From contig NZ_VJYD01000003.1 in the NCBI RefSeq assembly GCF_007341385.1, forward strand, positions 310,001 to 374,000: a stretch of DNA of 64,000 nucleotides, given 5' to 3'. The notes below the pieces were generated by a model that did not search any database, was not told where the DNA came from, and saw nothing but the letters and a program-made list of their open reading frames with translations. The DNA is from Flavobacterium daemonense (GTDB lineage: Bacteria > Bacteroidota > Bacteroidia > Flavobacteriales > Flavobacteriaceae). Positions 47,784-57,824 of this stretch are shown in pieces. The translations under genes and the position numbers were made by a program. The first letter of the stretch is position 1. Every line of letters starts with the position of its first letter.

Positions 47784-48383
47784 TTAATCCTGAATATAAG
47801 TTTTATTTCCATTTTTGTTGATGTAGTATTTACCGCCTTTTGGTCCAGTATATACTTTTTTGCCATTATATTCACCAGTAACTTTGTCCGGTGTTTTTGG
47901 CGCTTTTTCATTAGTTTCTTTTACAGTCTTAGTAGCTGATTTTTTAGCTTTGTCGGCCTCAGTTTTTGCAGTTTTGCTTGTAGCATCAGCTTTTGTGGCA
48001 GTTTTTGCAGCTTTATCGGCTTCGCTTTTTGCTTTTGCGCTTTGCTTGTCTGCTGTTTTTTTAGCATCGCTAGCTGATTCTTTTTTTGCTTTTGTTGCTG
48101 CAGAAGTTGCGTCATCAGCAGCTTTTTTAGATTTGTCTGCTGCTTTTTTGGCATCGCTTGCTGATTGTTTTTTCGCTTTTGTTGCCGATGCAGTTGCGTC
48201 ATCTGCTGCTTTTTTAGACTTGTCAGCTTCTTTTTTTGCGTCAGCTTTTGCTTTTTTTGCATCAGCGCTAGCTTTTTTAGCTGCCGCTTCGGTCTGGCTC
48301 TTTGATGCTTTTGCAGCAGCGTCCTGGCCATAAAAATTAGTGGAGAAAGCCACTATAAAACAAAGTAATACTAATTTTTTCAT
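47784..48383 (-). CDS. Lys/Ala-rich exported protein with PBCV-type basic adaptor domain
   Basis: A 199-residue protein with a signal peptide (MKKLVLLCFIVAFSTNFYGQ). The middle (about 22-160) is almost only Ala, Lys, Asp, Ser, Thr and Gln with no Pro and includes a repeated 30-residue unit (KKAADDATASATKAK then KKAADDATSAATKAK), so it should be a long coiled coil or extended helix. The end (GEYNGKKVYTGPKGGKYYIN then KNGNKTYIQD) matches the short basic adaptor domain first named from chlorovirus proteins. It is probably a periplasmic spacer or surface-binding protein; function unknown. Confidence 0.78.
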   Translation of the reverse strand: MKKLVLLCFIVAFSTNFYGQDAAAKASKSQTEAAAKKASADAKKAKADAKKEADKSKKAADDATASATKAKKQSASDAKKAADKSKKAADDATSAATKAKKESASDAKKTADKQSAKAKSEADKAAKTATKADATSKTAKTEADKAKKSATKTVKETNEKAPKTPDKVTGEYNGKKVYTGPKGGKYYINKNGNKTYIQD

Positions 48384-48458
48384 AAGGTTACATGTTTAAA
48401 TTTCAATTAAAATTAATCAATTTATTTTTATTTAAACGTAGGTTTTTTCCTTAAATTA

Positions 48459-51400
48459 TTAAAAGTATGCGCGAAGGTTTACATTTCCTGTATGAACGGT
48501 CGCTCCAGTTTCGCTTTTACGACCTTGATAGTTTAAATTAATGTCTAAAAATGATGTAATATTTTTTTGAAGCAGCAATTTCCACACTAAGTTTTGTCCC
48601 GCTTGAAGCCCTTCCAACATTTGATATCCTACTGATGAAAACTCATTACCGTTGAATTTATTTTGATAAAAAGAAAATTCACCATTCAAGGTTATTTTTT
48701 TCTCGCCCGCAAACGAAAATGAAGTTCCGAGCCTGTTTTGAACTAAGGTTTCTAAATTTCCAATTTGATTTTCTTTATTCTGAAATTCATAAAAGAAGTC
48801 CAAACTCGTATTTTTCGAAAATAAATAACTGATTTTTGGCGCAATTTGATAGCCTTTCAAATCATAATTTTTCTCGGCAAAATCTTCTGAAACTAAATTT
48901 GTTTTTATGGTTTTGGTGAAAAAATTAAATAGCCACGTTTTTTGAAGCAAATGCATATACTGTAATTGATGCGAATTGTTCGTAACATTTTGTGAACCTA
49001 CAGAAAGCAGATTTTTACCTTTGTTGACCAAATAAGAATAAGTAACCGAATGTTTTTGTTTGCCTCGATTAAAATACAAGCTGTTTCTTAAGCTCGAATT
49101 TAATCCCAAAATATTTTCTTCAGAAGAATCAAACGGATTTAATTCCAATCGTTCTCCTTTGCTTTTCACTTTTCGATCCATAATAAAGGATGTTTGATTA
49201 TAAAAATACGAAGCAAATTTTTTAAATCCGGTTTCATTTTGCCATTGCATTGGATTTAAAATCAGTGATTGCGAAAATTTATTCTGATTGGTTTTGATGT
49301 AAACTTGATTCGGCAAAAAGATTCTGATAAATCGAGCCTGATCCGGAAATTGCGCAATTTCAAATTCTTCCAATTCTTGAATTCCGTTGCCATTGTAATC
49401 GTTCCAAGTATAAACTCCTTGTCCAGTCGGGACTTCAATATAAGTAAATTCTTGTTGTGCAATTGTTCCTGAACTGGTTTCGTAAGCAGTTCCAATTTGC
49501 ATTAATTGGTTGAAAAAACGGTCATTATATAAAACCCTCGAATTCAATGAAGGTTCGTTGCTTCGATTTGGATCTGTAAAATTTAAGTTTCGATAGCTCG
49601 CATATACTGCCAAATTCGTCTTTTTGGTCTGAATCAGTTTTGACTTGAAATAATACGTCTGTGAATTGTTCACATGCTGTAATAATCCGTTTTGCAAACT
49701 GTCATTTTTACGTTGAAGAAAACCCAATTCTACAAAAACTTTTGTGCTGTCGCCACGCCCAATAAAAGCCCCATATTCAGAAAATCGTTGGCTCAAGGCC
49801 GAAAACTGATTGGTAACTTTATCTTTTTCCTGATTGTCCTCAAGCTGCATGCTGGCGCCAATCCAGTTTTTGTCAAAACGATATTTCGTTCGGGTTTGAT
49901 TTCGAATGAATTTTGATGTTGAAGTCGTGGCATCAGAATTCAAAAAACTTCCTTGGTTTTCAAAAGTCCATTTCTTTATTTTAAAGAATGCGGTTGTTGT
50001 GTGGCGCATTCCAGCGTAACTTTCGCTAAAGTCTAATTTTTCAAATTGATACGTTAATAATCCAACATTTGAAGTTTTCTTCTTTGCAAATAAATCAAAA
50101 TTAAAACCAGTTGCGAGTAGACTCTGATTTCCTAAAAGAGTAGAATTCAAGTTCCAATCACGGCTAAATTCAATATTATATAAACGCTCAACAGATTTGA
50201 AATTTTCTGCAACATATTGATAATTTGCAAATGCATCCAGAGTCCAGCTTTTGGTAAAAAGGCGTTTTTTGAGATTGGTCTTAAAAGCAATTCCCTCATT
50301 GTTTGCATCGTCAATTCCCGAAAATAAATTTTTATCGTTGTTGCTTACCGCAAGTTCAAAATCGGCGAGTGTTTTTTCATTCGGATTGTATTTTCCTAAA
50401 AAGGTGGCAACCTGCAATTTTATTGGCGGAACCAATTGAACAATTGGTTCGTAATTTCCTTGCAGAATTCCGTTTACAGGTGGCGCATATTGATAAATTC
50501 GTTCAACTGAATTATTATTTTGAATAATGTAATTCCCAGCATTATTGCCAACAAGACTGAATTTTACATTATACAAAACATCGGCAGGATTGTTTGAATA
50601 TTCATAAACTTCAACCGAATTGATAAGCGTTTTTTTGTACAAAATTTTATTGTCGGCATATTTATCTTCATACGCAGAAGGCGCTTTCATCAAATCGGGA
50701 TTATCGCCGGCTTGACTTAAAATCTGAACTTGATCTTTTGAAAGGTTTTGTTGCAAAGGCTGGTTTTTTAAGTCGCTTTCCGAATAAATATAACCACCAA
50801 AACTCCAGTTTTTGTTTTCATGCGTACCGCCAGCATACGTCACAAGTCTGTTGTAATTTCGTTCAGAATATTGATATTCAATGTTGATACGCATTTCAGA
50901 AGTAATCGTAAAAAGTGACGTAAAAACAATTTCACCTGCATTATAATCGATCACATAATCATTGTTTTCACCACGTTTCAGCAAAACACCATTTACGTAA
51001 ACACGCTCTGAACCCGAAATAACTAAAACGTATAATTCGCCATTTTGACCTTTTAATTTATACGGACCTTGATTTCCTTCTTGTCCTGTAAAAGTACTCT
51101 TGGCATATTGTCCTTTTACAAAAGCAACAGAGGCAAAAATATTGGTTTTGCTTTCTTCAGTATCAAAATCAAAATTGGCAGAAAGCCCCTGAACTTTTTT
51201 ATTGAAATTAAGAAATTGCGTTTTGTGATTTTCCAGAAAAACATCACCTGCACGAATGTTCCAATCATCGCTGAAAAGCTCCATGAAAATATTGTCAAAC
51301 TGATCGAGTTTTTGCGAATAACCGCCATTTTGTAGCGGAATATTATTGTCTTGAAGCGAAGCCCGAAGACTGACTTTATCTGAGATTTTTCCGGTAATCT

Positions 51401-51890
51401 GTAAATCTAAATTGGAATTTAAAACCGTATTTTGATTGTTTCCAACTGTTACGCCTCGCGTGATGCTCCCGGAAGTATTCAAGCCGTCAAACGGAACCAC
51501 TTTTTTAGTGTTGGCATTATCAATTTTATACAGTTTTTCAGAACCGGCTTCATTGCTGACTACTTGATCTGCTTTGTAAAGACTGTATTCTTTGGTAATA
51601 AAATCGGGATATTTTAAATAGTTGACAACTAAAGTGTCTGAAACCGAAGTGAATTTTTCATTTAAAAGAAGCGTTCCTTTTTGAAAATCGATTCTGTAAA
51701 AAGTAGAATCAATAGGTTCGTTTTTAGTATTCAAAAGCTGAAAATAACTCGGATTTATGCTGAATTTTTCCAGATGAATGGTGTCGCGTGTGGCAATTAC
51801 TTTTTTTGTTTTGTACGATGATTCCGTTTCCTGAGCCTGTAGCGCAGAAAACCATATGAAAACCGTTAAAAAAAGTAATTTTTTCAACAT
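48459..51890 (-). CDS. Large outer-membrane beta-barrel protein
   Basis: A 1143-residue exported protein with signal peptide (MLKKLLFLTVFIWFSALQAQ). The first 350 residues are periplasmic-type beta domains (FQLLNTKNEPIDSTFYRIDF, VYVNGVLLKRGENNDYVIDY followed by NAGEIVFTS) reminiscent of the repeated filamin-like segments of SprA and related Bacteroidota proteins. The rest is long alternating strands ending SETGATVHTGNVNLRAYF, with a terminal aromatic as in barrels. I do not recognise a named family. It could be a transport or assembly barrel; nothing nearby decides this. Confidence 0.72.
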   Translation of the reverse strand: MLKKLLFLTVFIWFSALQAQETESSYKTKKVIATRDTIHLEKFSINPSYFQLLNTKNEPIDSTFYRIDFQKGTLLLNEKFTSVSDTLVVNYLKYPDFITKEYSLYKADQVVSNEAGSEKLYKIDNANTKKVVPFDGLNTSGSITRGVTVGNNQNTVLNSNLDLQITGKISDKVSLRASLQDNNIPLQNGGYSQKLDQFDNIFMELFSDDWNIRAGDVFLENHKTQFLNFNKKVQGLSANFDFDTEESKTNIFASVAFVKGQYAKSTFTGQEGNQGPYKLKGQNGELYVLVISGSERVYVNGVLLKRGENNDYVIDYNAGEIVFTSLFTITSEMRINIEYQYSERNYNRLVTYAGGTHENKNWSFGGYIYSESDLKNQPLQQNLSKDQVQILSQAGDNPDLMKAPSAYEDKYADNKILYKKTLINSVEVYEYSNNPADVLYNVKFSLVGNNAGNYIIQNNNSVERIYQYAPPVNGILQGNYEPIVQLVPPIKLQVATFLGKYNPNEKTLADFELAVSNNDKNLFSGIDDANNEGIAFKTNLKKRLFTKSWTLDAFANYQYVAENFKSVERLYNIEFSRDWNLNSTLLGNQSLLATGFNFDLFAKKKTSNVGLLTYQFEKLDFSESYAGMRHTTTAFFKIKKWTFENQGSFLNSDATTSTSKFIRNQTRTKYRFDKNWIGASMQLEDNQEKDKVTNQFSALSQRFSEYGAFIGRGDSTKVFVELGFLQRKNDSLQNGLLQHVNNSQTYYFKSKLIQTKKTNLAVYASYRNLNFTDPNRSNEPSLNSRVLYNDRFFNQLMQIGTAYETSSGTIAQQEFTYIEVPTGQGVYTWNDYNGNGIQELEEFEIAQFPDQARFIRIFLPNQVYIKTNQNKFSQSLILNPMQWQNETGFKKFASYFYNQTSFIMDRKVKSKGERLELNPFDSSEENILGLNSSLRNSLYFNRGKQKHSVTYSYLVNKGKNLLSVGSQNVTNNSHQLQYMHLLQKTWLFNFFTKTIKTNLVSEDFAEKNYDLKGYQIAPKISYLFSKNTSLDFFYEFQNKENQIGNLETLVQNRLGTSFSFAGEKKITLNGEFSFYQNKFNGNEFSSVGYQMLEGLQAGQNLVWKLLLQKNITSFLDINLNYQGRKSETGATVHTGNVNLRAYF

Positions 51891-51996
51891 AAATACTTTA
51901 ACTCTAAAAAGCCAAAAGTAGTATTTATAATTGTGAAATGTTTGGCTGCTTATTTTGTTTGTAATGTATTGCTTTAGAGTTCTAAGATTTTAGCAT

Positions 51997-53019
51997 TTAA
52001 ACATTTTTAAGACTTTGAATTTCTTCTATTTTGAGTTTGGTTTCTTCTATAAAATCATTTGCATTATCAATATAGAATAATACTTTTTTTGAGTTTTTAG
52101 TTATTCCAAAAGGAAGTTTAAAACTTTGGCTGTCTTTTAATTCTAAAGAAATATTATGTGGTTCTAGTTTGCCTAATAAAGCGCATTTCAAAAGTTCTGG
52201 GCTTTTCTCATAATCGCCTTCAAATTTATCGATAGAAAGAATAGAATGAATAGGAATTTCTATAGTTTCAAAAAGTCCATAACGAAGGACAATTTTTTGT
52301 GATAAAATCGTGTGATTTCTATAGATAATTGCTTTTAGCTGGCCAATTAAATTTATTAATAAATAGGTGTGAAAGGCAAGGAGCAACAACGCGAGGTTTT
52401 TATTTCGGGAGATTAGCAGCATATGAAAACCAATTGCTTCAAATACAGAAACCAACATTAATCCGATGTATAAAGCAGTAATTCCATTTTCTTTATGACC
52501 TGAAAAACTATTTTCAGTTTTTTCATTTTTAGTCCATTTCAGCAAGCAGTAATAAAAAGAACACACTTCAAAAGCGATCATGTTTCCTAGTTTTTTAAAT
52601 TGAATCGAATTTTTTAAAAAATTTGATATAATAAAATGGTCGTCGTGTTCCGGGTTTTCTTTGTGTTTTAGAGTTTTTCTAAATTCTTGAAAGAATAGAA
52701 TAGTCTTCCATAATATAAAAAGAAAAAAAGCGATGTTGAAGTAAATTTTCCATTGAAAAATGAACCTGAAAACATTGTTTTCCATTGCAAATACATAAGG
52801 CGTTATTTTGAAAACAGAGTAAAATATGAACCAAAAAGTAAATTCAGTTTGTTTTTTTCTTGTTGCTAAATAATATAGGAAAGGCACAACTATTAGAAAT
52901 AAACCAGTTGTTAAAGATAAAAAATCCTCATTTTTTCTGATGAAATTACTAAAGCCAAATGTTGCAAGGGTAATTTCTGTTAGAATGAAAATAATTAATG
53001 AGTTGTATTTTTTTAGCAT
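51997..53019 (-). CDS. Multi-spanning membrane protein of unknown function
   Basis: A 340-residue protein with about seven predicted helices in the first 240 residues (for example FLSLTTGLFLIVVPFLYYLA, IYFNIAFFLFILWKTILFF, NLALLLLAFHTYLLINLIGQ). The C-terminal 100 residues are soluble and may form a PH-like beta domain (VLRYGLFETIEIPIHSILSI). The gene is slightly richer in A/T than its neighbours. No family is recognised and no operon partner is adjacent. Confidence 0.65.
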   Translation of the reverse strand: MLKKYNSLIIFILTEITLATFGFSNFIRKNEDFLSLTTGLFLIVVPFLYYLATRKKQTEFTFWFIFYSVFKITPYVFAMENNVFRFIFQWKIYFNIAFFLFILWKTILFFQEFRKTLKHKENPEHDDHFIISNFLKNSIQFKKLGNMIAFEVCSFYYCLLKWTKNEKTENSFSGHKENGITALYIGLMLVSVFEAIGFHMLLISRNKNLALLLLAFHTYLLINLIGQLKAIIYRNHTILSQKIVLRYGLFETIEIPIHSILSIDKFEGDYEKSPELLKCALLGKLEPHNISLELKDSQSFKLPFGITKNSKKVLFYIDNANDFIEETKLKIEEIQSLKNV

Positions 53020-53112
53020 GGTATTCTTTTAAAAACAATTGAATCAAACATAAATGTTTTTCTTCATAAGTAAATTTAGTCAAATTATTTAAGAAATTTT
53101 TGACTAAACAAA

Positions 53113-53140
53113 AAAGGCCTCACATTAAAGTGAAGCCTTT
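53113..53140 (-). terminator. Terminator of lysC
   Basis: AAAGGCCTCAC and GTGAAGCCTTT stem with a bulge, ATTAAA loop, A run on the plus strand to the left. Confidence 0.75.
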
Positions 53141-53185
53141 CTGAAATATATTTGAATTGAAATAATTACCTTTTATAAAGCAATA

Positions 53186-54445
53186 TTAGTTGAGCTCTTT
53201 TGTCACAATTTGCATCGTTTCACGGCTTACTTGTTTCAATAAAACTTCTTTGTTTTTTTCAACCGTTTCTGCCGCTTGTTCTGTAAAGTGACGAATGGTA
53301 TAAAGTGTTACATTTTCGCTGTATTCCACTTTGAATTTTTTAGAAAGAATGGCATTCAATTCGTTGAAATTTCCAAATTTATCTTCCACGCAAACAGAGA
53401 AACTAATCGCTGAATTTTGAATCAAGTTTACTTTGATTTTAAATTCGTGGAATAATCCAAAAATCTCGCTGATGTTTTCCTCCATTATAAAAGAGAAATC
53501 AATTGAAGAAAGCGAAATCAAAAGTTGTTCTCTTTTTACAATAAAACATGGATATTGTGGCTCTAAATCAACACCTTTAGAAACGCAAGTTCCTTTTAAT
53601 AAAGGGTTAATGAACGATTTTACGTACAACGGAATTTCTTTTTTCTGTAGAGGTTGTAATGTTTTTGGGTGAATAACCGTTGCTCCGTAAAACGCCAATT
53701 CTATTGCTTCGCGATACGAAATTTGGTTTAACAAACTCGCATTTTCAAAATAACGTGGGTCGGCATTCATAACTCCAGGAACATCTTTCCAGATCGTAAC
53801 ACTTTCGGCATTTAAGCAATAAGCAAAAATTCCGGCAGTATAATCAGAACCTTCACGACCAAGAGTTGTTGTGAAATTGTTTTCGTCAGCACCTAAAAAT
53901 CCTTGTGTAATATTCAAAATTTTGCGTGGTACATTTTTGCTGATCAATTGTTGTGTCGCTTCCCAATCAACTTCAGCATCTCTATAAGTTGCGTCAGTTT
54001 TGATGAAGTTGCGAACGTCAAGCCATTGTGTTTGAATTCCTCTAAAATTCATATAATGACTTAAAATATTAGTCGAAATTAATTCACCAAAACTTACAAC
54101 TTGATCGTAAACAAAATTGTAATTTGGAGATTTATTATGCGCTAAAAAATATTCTAATTCTTCAAATTGTGCATTTACAGCTCCAAAAACAGCATGATTT
54201 TCGTCATCAAATAAATCCAATAAGATTTGATTGTGGTACTTTTTGATTTCTTGTACCGAAGAATTCAACTCAGCCGATTTATCAAAATAATTCTTGATAA
54301 CGACTTCAAGAGCATTTGTTGTTTTTCCCATAGCCGAAACTACCAGAATTACATCTTCATAACCTACTTTTTGTAAAACGTCATAAACGTTTTTAATTCC
54401 ATCTGCATCTTTTACCGATGCTCCACCAAATTTAAATACTCTCAT
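53186..54445 (-). CDS. lysC: Aspartate kinase
   Basis: A 419-residue monofunctional cytosolic aspartokinase, the first step of lysine, threonine and methionine synthesis. Motifs: MRVFKFGGASVKDADGIKNV, DVILVVSAMGKTTNAL, TTLGREGSDYTAGIFAYCLN and WKDVPGVMNADPRYFENAS. The C-terminal region is an ACT-type regulatory domain (VNLIQNSAISFSVCVEDKFG), so lysine or threonine feedback is possible. Its start is 131 bp from the GNAT gene stop on the same strand; the gap has a GCCAC/GTGGC hairpin. Confidence 0.95.
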   Translation of the reverse strand: MRVFKFGGASVKDADGIKNVYDVLQKVGYEDVILVVSAMGKTTNALEVVIKNYFDKSAELNSSVQEIKKYHNQILLDLFDDENHAVFGAVNAQFEELEYFLAHNKSPNYNFVYDQVVSFGELISTNILSHYMNFRGIQTQWLDVRNFIKTDATYRDAEVDWEATQQLISKNVPRKILNITQGFLGADENNFTTTLGREGSDYTAGIFAYCLNAESVTIWKDVPGVMNADPRYFENASLLNQISYREAIELAFYGATVIHPKTLQPLQKKEIPLYVKSFINPLLKGTCVSKGVDLEPQYPCFIVKREQLLISLSSIDFSFIMEENISEIFGLFHEFKIKVNLIQNSAISFSVCVEDKFGNFNELNAILSKKFKVEYSENVTLYTIRHFTEQAAETVEKNKEVLLKQVSRETMQIVTKELN

Positions 54446-54511
54446 TTTTAATTAATAGATTTTAGATTTTAGATTTCAGATTCAAATCGAAACCTAGTAT
54501 ATTTTGTATTT

Positions 54512-54569
54512 TTTGCCACAGATTATTAGGATTAAAATGATTTTACAATCTGTGTCGGGTCGTGGCAAA
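54512..54569. terminator. Long hairpin after the GNAT gene
   Basis: TTTGCCAC (54512-54519) and GTGGCAAA (54562-54569) with inner AGATT/AATCT pairing. On the minus strand it lies directly after the GNAT stop. Confidence 0.5.
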
Positions 54570-54576
54570 CTATTTT

Positions 54577-55077
54577 TTATAATTTTTCTAAGAAGGCATT
54601 AACTCCCGCTTCGTCCATTTGTACAACTTGCCAATCTTCCAGAATTCTTGCGCCAGAATTCTTGTAAAAATTAACTGCTGGAGTGTTCCATGCCAAAACA
54701 TTCCATTCTACTCTTCGAACACCATCTTTTTTTCCTTGTTTCATGATTTCAGCATAAAGTGCAGATCCTAGGCCAGTTCCACGCATTTTCTCTTTCACGA
54801 TCAAATCTTCAAGGTGTATTGTTTTTCCTTTCCAAGTCGAATAGCGGTAATAGTACAATGCAATTCCTACTATTTCTTTTCCATTTTTACTTTCTTCTGA
54901 TTCGCTTTCAATCTCTGCCACAAAAACCTGAAAAAGCGGTTTTTCTCCAAATCCGTCACGAACTAAATCTTCTACTGTAACAACAACAGCTTCCGGTTCT
55001 TTTTCGAATATTGCCAGCTCCTGAATTAATCCTAAAACCGATTTCATGTCTTCGGGATTTCCTTTTCTAATATTCAT
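54577..55077 (-). CDS. GNAT family N-acetyltransferase
   Basis: A 166-residue cytosolic acetyltransferase. Acetyl-CoA-binding motif A is KEKMRGTGLGSALYAEIMKQ (Q/RxxGxG/A type), with VVEWNVLAWNTPAVNFYKNS-like motif B near the C-terminus. The pattern, including NIRKGNPEDMKSVLGLIQEL at the start, resembles spermidine/diamine acetyltransferases (SSAT-like). The substrate is unconfirmed. Monocistronic, divergent from fbp. Confidence 0.88.
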   Translation of the reverse strand: MNIRKGNPEDMKSVLGLIQELAIFEKEPEAVVVTVEDLVRDGFGEKPLFQVFVAEIESESEESKNGKEIVGIALYYYRYSTWKGKTIHLEDLIVKEKMRGTGLGSALYAEIMKQGKKDGVRRVEWNVLAWNTPAVNFYKNSGARILEDWQVVQMDEAGVNAFLEKL

Positions 55078-55208
55078 TTATTCGTATTATTAAGTGTTTA
55101 TTAGCTAAAAAAGCATTTATTTACAAGGTACTTTTTGCTATTAATTAGCAAATATACAATAGTAGCAAACTAACAAAATAATTTTTAAATCATTCTCACA
55201 AAATAAGC

Positions 55209-55216
55209 GATATTTG
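55209..55216 (+). promoter_or_regulatory. -7-like box of fbp
   Basis: GATATTTG, 33 bp upstream of the fbp ATG, matching the TAnnTTTG pattern except the first base. Confidence 0.45.
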
Positions 55217-55248
55217 TGACTTAAAATTAAAACTATAACGATTTAGCA

Positions 55249-56253
55249 ATGGAAGAACGCAATAAAACACTGGGAGAGTTTATTATTGAGAACCAAAAAG
55301 CATTTCAGTATTCGTCGGGAGAACTTTCCCGAATTATCAACTCTATACGTTTGGCGGCAAAGGTCGTGAACTATAAAGTCAACCAAGCAGGACTTGTGGA
55401 TATTATTGGCGCTGTAGGCGAGCAGAATATTCAGGGAGAAGACCAGCAAAAATTAGATGTCTATGCCAACGAAGTATTTATCCAGACGTTAATAAACCGT
55501 GAGATTGTCTGTGGTATTGCTTCAGAAGAAAACGACGATTTTATAACTGTTCAGGGGAGCGACAACAGTCATAATAATAAGTACGTGATCTTAATGGATC
55601 CGCTTGACGGATCTTCAAACATTGATGTAAATGTTTCTGTGGGAAGTATTTTTTCTGTTTTTAGAAGAATTACACCAATAGGAACTCCGGTAACTAGCGA
55701 GGATTTTTTACAACCGGGAATCAATCAAGTGGCAGCAGGATATGTAATTTATGGAACTTCGACAATGCTGGTTTATACCACAGGGCATGGAGTTAATGGT
55801 TTTACGCTAAATCCGGCAATTGGTACATTTTATCTTTCACATCCAAATATGAGATTTCCAGAAAGTGGAAATATCTATTCGGTGAACGAAGGAAATTATG
55901 TTCATTTTCCGCAGGGAGTGAAAAATTATATTAAATATTGCCAGCGTGAAGAGGAGGACAGACCTTATACTTCACGATATATTGGAAGTCTAGTAGCCGA
56001 TTTTCATCGAAATATGATTAAAGGTGGTGTCTATATTTATCCAACAAGCTCAAAAGCGCCAAAAGGTAAATTGCGTTTATTATATGAATGTAACCCAATG
56101 GCTTTTATTGCTGAACAAGCTGGCGGAAAAGCCACAGATGGTTTTGGAAGAATTATGGAAATCCAACCGACAGAACTGCATCAAAGAGTTCCGTTTTTCT
56201 GCGGAAGCAAAAATATGGTCGAAAAAGCTGAGGAATTTATGGCAGCTGAATAA
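55249..56253 (+). CDS. fbp: Fructose-1,6-bisphosphatase, class I
   Basis: A 334-residue cytosolic gluconeogenic enzyme. Signature metal-binding region [20 protein letters not shown] near residue 115, with [15 protein letters not shown]; a substrate-binding segment [20 protein letters not shown] and [18 protein letters not shown] near the C-terminus. Length is typical of class I. Monocistronic; a cluster of palindromes follows. Confidence 0.97.
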   Translation: MEERNKTLGEFIIENQKAFQYSSGELSRIINSIRLAAKVVNYKVNQAGLVDIIGAVGEQNIQGEDQQKLDVYANEVFIQTLINREIVCGIASEENDDFITVQGSDNSHNNKYVILMDPLDGSSNIDVNVSVGSIFSVFRRITPIGTPVTSEDFLQPGINQVAAGYVIYGTSTMLVYTTGHGVNGFTLNPAIGTFYLSHPNMRFPESGNIYSVNEGNYVHFPQGVKNYIKYCQREEEDRPYTSRYIGSLVADFHRNMIKGGVYIYPTSSKAPKGKLRLLYECNPMAFIAEQAGGKATDGFGRIMEIQPTELHQRVPFFCGSKNMVEKAEEFMAAE

Positions 56254-56270
56254 AAATATTCAGTGAGCAG

Positions 56271-56549
56271 TCCCGATCCCGAAACTTCGGGACGGGATAG
56301 TGTTCAGTTACAATATTACACCCGACAGGTTTCAAAAACCTGTCGGGTTTGTTATTTTGTAGATTCTCACATGTCAAACCGGACTAAAGTCCGACCATAC
56401 AATATGAATCGAGCCAAAGGCTCTTTATAAAGTTCCGAAGGAACGACTTATATTGTAGAGCTGGACTTCAGTCCAGTTGAATTTGTAATTACGATATGCT
56501 TTTGACAATAAACAGCAAACCCGACAGGTTTCGAAAACCTGTCGGGTTT
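56271..56549. repeat. Cluster of seven short palindromes after fbp
   Basis: In order: TCCCG-type hairpin (56271-56297), ACCCGACAGGTTT palindrome (56320-56348), CGGACT/AGTCCG (56380-56393), GAGCC/GGCTC (56411-56423), GTTCC/GGAAC (56432-56444), CTGGACT/AGTCCAG (56461-56476), and AAACCCGACAGGTTT palindrome (56517-56549). The two largest match those at 25835-25990. This fills the 371-bp gap; no gene is seen in it. Confidence 0.85.
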
Positions 56550-56624
56550 ATTTTATCGTTTTTAATTAAATTTCAATCTTCGTTACAAAACTGCAAACCA
56601 CGACTGAATACTAAAAACGGAATA

Positions 56625-57056
56625 CTATTTATGCATATGTTGCATTTCGTAGATAAAAGTATCTGCATCAACTTTATTGTCAACAAGCGACAGCGCTTTA
56701 GCAATAATATAATCCACATTGCTTGGAGTAAATCCTAGGGCAACACTTATTTTTTTCAATAACACTTCTTGTTTGTCTTCAAGATGATGGTCAACATGAA
56801 CCATTCTTGTTAAGTCATACAAACGCTCTAAACGCTGTACATATGAATAAGGAGGATTAATTGGGTATTTTAATGGGTCGCTAAGAATTTCTTCATACTC
56901 AGATTCTGTGATTTCTAGACGAGCAGCTAGTTTGTCTAAAAAGGCTTTTTCTTCTGGGTATACAATTCCATCTGCTAAGGCTACGCGAACAATTGCTGAA
57001 AAATGACCTTTGTTTCTTTGTTTGAATTCGCTATCAAATAATTCTGAAAATGACAT
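56625..57056 (-). CDS. TerB-like protein
   Basis: A 143-residue helical cytosolic protein of the TerB/DjlA-N type. Motifs: RVALADGIVYPEEKAFLDKL and LYDLTRMVHVDHHLEDKQE, acidic positions that bind metal in the TerB fold. Although the family is named for tellurite resistance, single TerB genes like this one usually have other unknown roles. No ter operon is nearby. Monocistronic. Confidence 0.85.
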   Translation of the reverse strand: MSFSELFDSEFKQRNKGHFSAIVRVALADGIVYPEEKAFLDKLAARLEITESEYEEILSDPLKYPINPPYSYVQRLERLYDLTRMVHVDHHLEDKQEVLLKKISVALGFTPSNVDYIIAKALSLVDNKVDADTFIYEMQHMHK

Positions 57057-57225
57057 AATTTATAAGGTTTTTGTTAAACAAAGATAAAAGTTATTTTAAT
57101 TTATATTTTTAAATTTCTCATAAAATTTAACTTATTTTTCTGCGTTGTTTTAGAGATGGACTTCATGAAATTTTCAAAATAAGTCGTAAGTTTACATCCC
57201 CTAATCATTTAATATTATTAGCCCT

Positions 57226-57819
57226 ATGTCAGAGTTTTGGATTTATTTTCAAATAGGATTAAAACACGTTTTAGATATCAACGCCTACGATCACGTTCTT
57301 TTTTTAATCGCACTAACAGTTCCGTATTCTTTTAAAGATTGGAAACGAATTTTACTTTTGGTTTCGGTTTTTACAATCGGTCATACAGTAGCATTAATAC
57401 TTTCTGTTTTCGGAATAATCGCCGTAAAAGTAAATCTTGTTGAATTTTTGATTCCAATAACCATTTTAGTTACCGCTTTGTATCACCTCTTTACGGCAGG
57501 AAAAGCGACTAAAAATGAGGGCGTAAATTTAATTTTTATAGTGACGCTTTTTTTCGGACTTATACACGGACTCGGATTCTCGAATTATTTTAAAACAATT
57601 TTAGGTGGTTCGGCAACGTCAAAATTACTACCTTTAGGAGAATTTGCATTAGGAATTGAAGCGGCACAGTTAGTGGTGGTTTTCGTAGTTTTGATACTAT
57701 CATATATAGTGCAAACCGTGTTTCGTTTTTCAAAACGCGACTGGGCACTTGTAATGTCGGCTTTTATCGTTGGAGTTGTAATTCCGATGATTATTGAAAG
57801 CCCAATTTGGAACAGATAA
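57226..57819 (+). CDS. HupE/UreJ family membrane protein
   Basis: A 197-residue inner-membrane protein with about six helices. Family signature HVLDINAYDHVLFLIALTVP near the N-terminus, SVFTIGHTVALILSVFGIIA and FGLIHGLGFSNYFK, with His residues that may bind Ni or Co. HupE/UreJ proteins are nickel/cobalt permeases or hydrogenase accessories elsewhere; Bacteroidota members occur without hydrogenase or urease, as here. Six bp upstream of the dCMP deaminase gene, so this is the first gene of an operon. Confidence 0.85.
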   Translation: MSEFWIYFQIGLKHVLDINAYDHVLFLIALTVPYSFKDWKRILLLVSVFTIGHTVALILSVFGIIAVKVNLVEFLIPITILVTALYHLFTAGKATKNEGVNLIFIVTLFFGLIHGLGFSNYFKTILGGSATSKLLPLGEFALGIEAAQLVVVFVVLILSYIVQTVFRFSKRDWALVMSAFIVGVVIPMIIESPIWNR

Positions 57820-57824
57820 AATAA

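Noticed and set aside
47860..48333. 157-residue plus-strand frame antisense to the Lys/Ala-rich protein
   Set aside because: Ala/Phe/Ser-rich text is the complement of Ala/Lys codons; it has no independent start signals.
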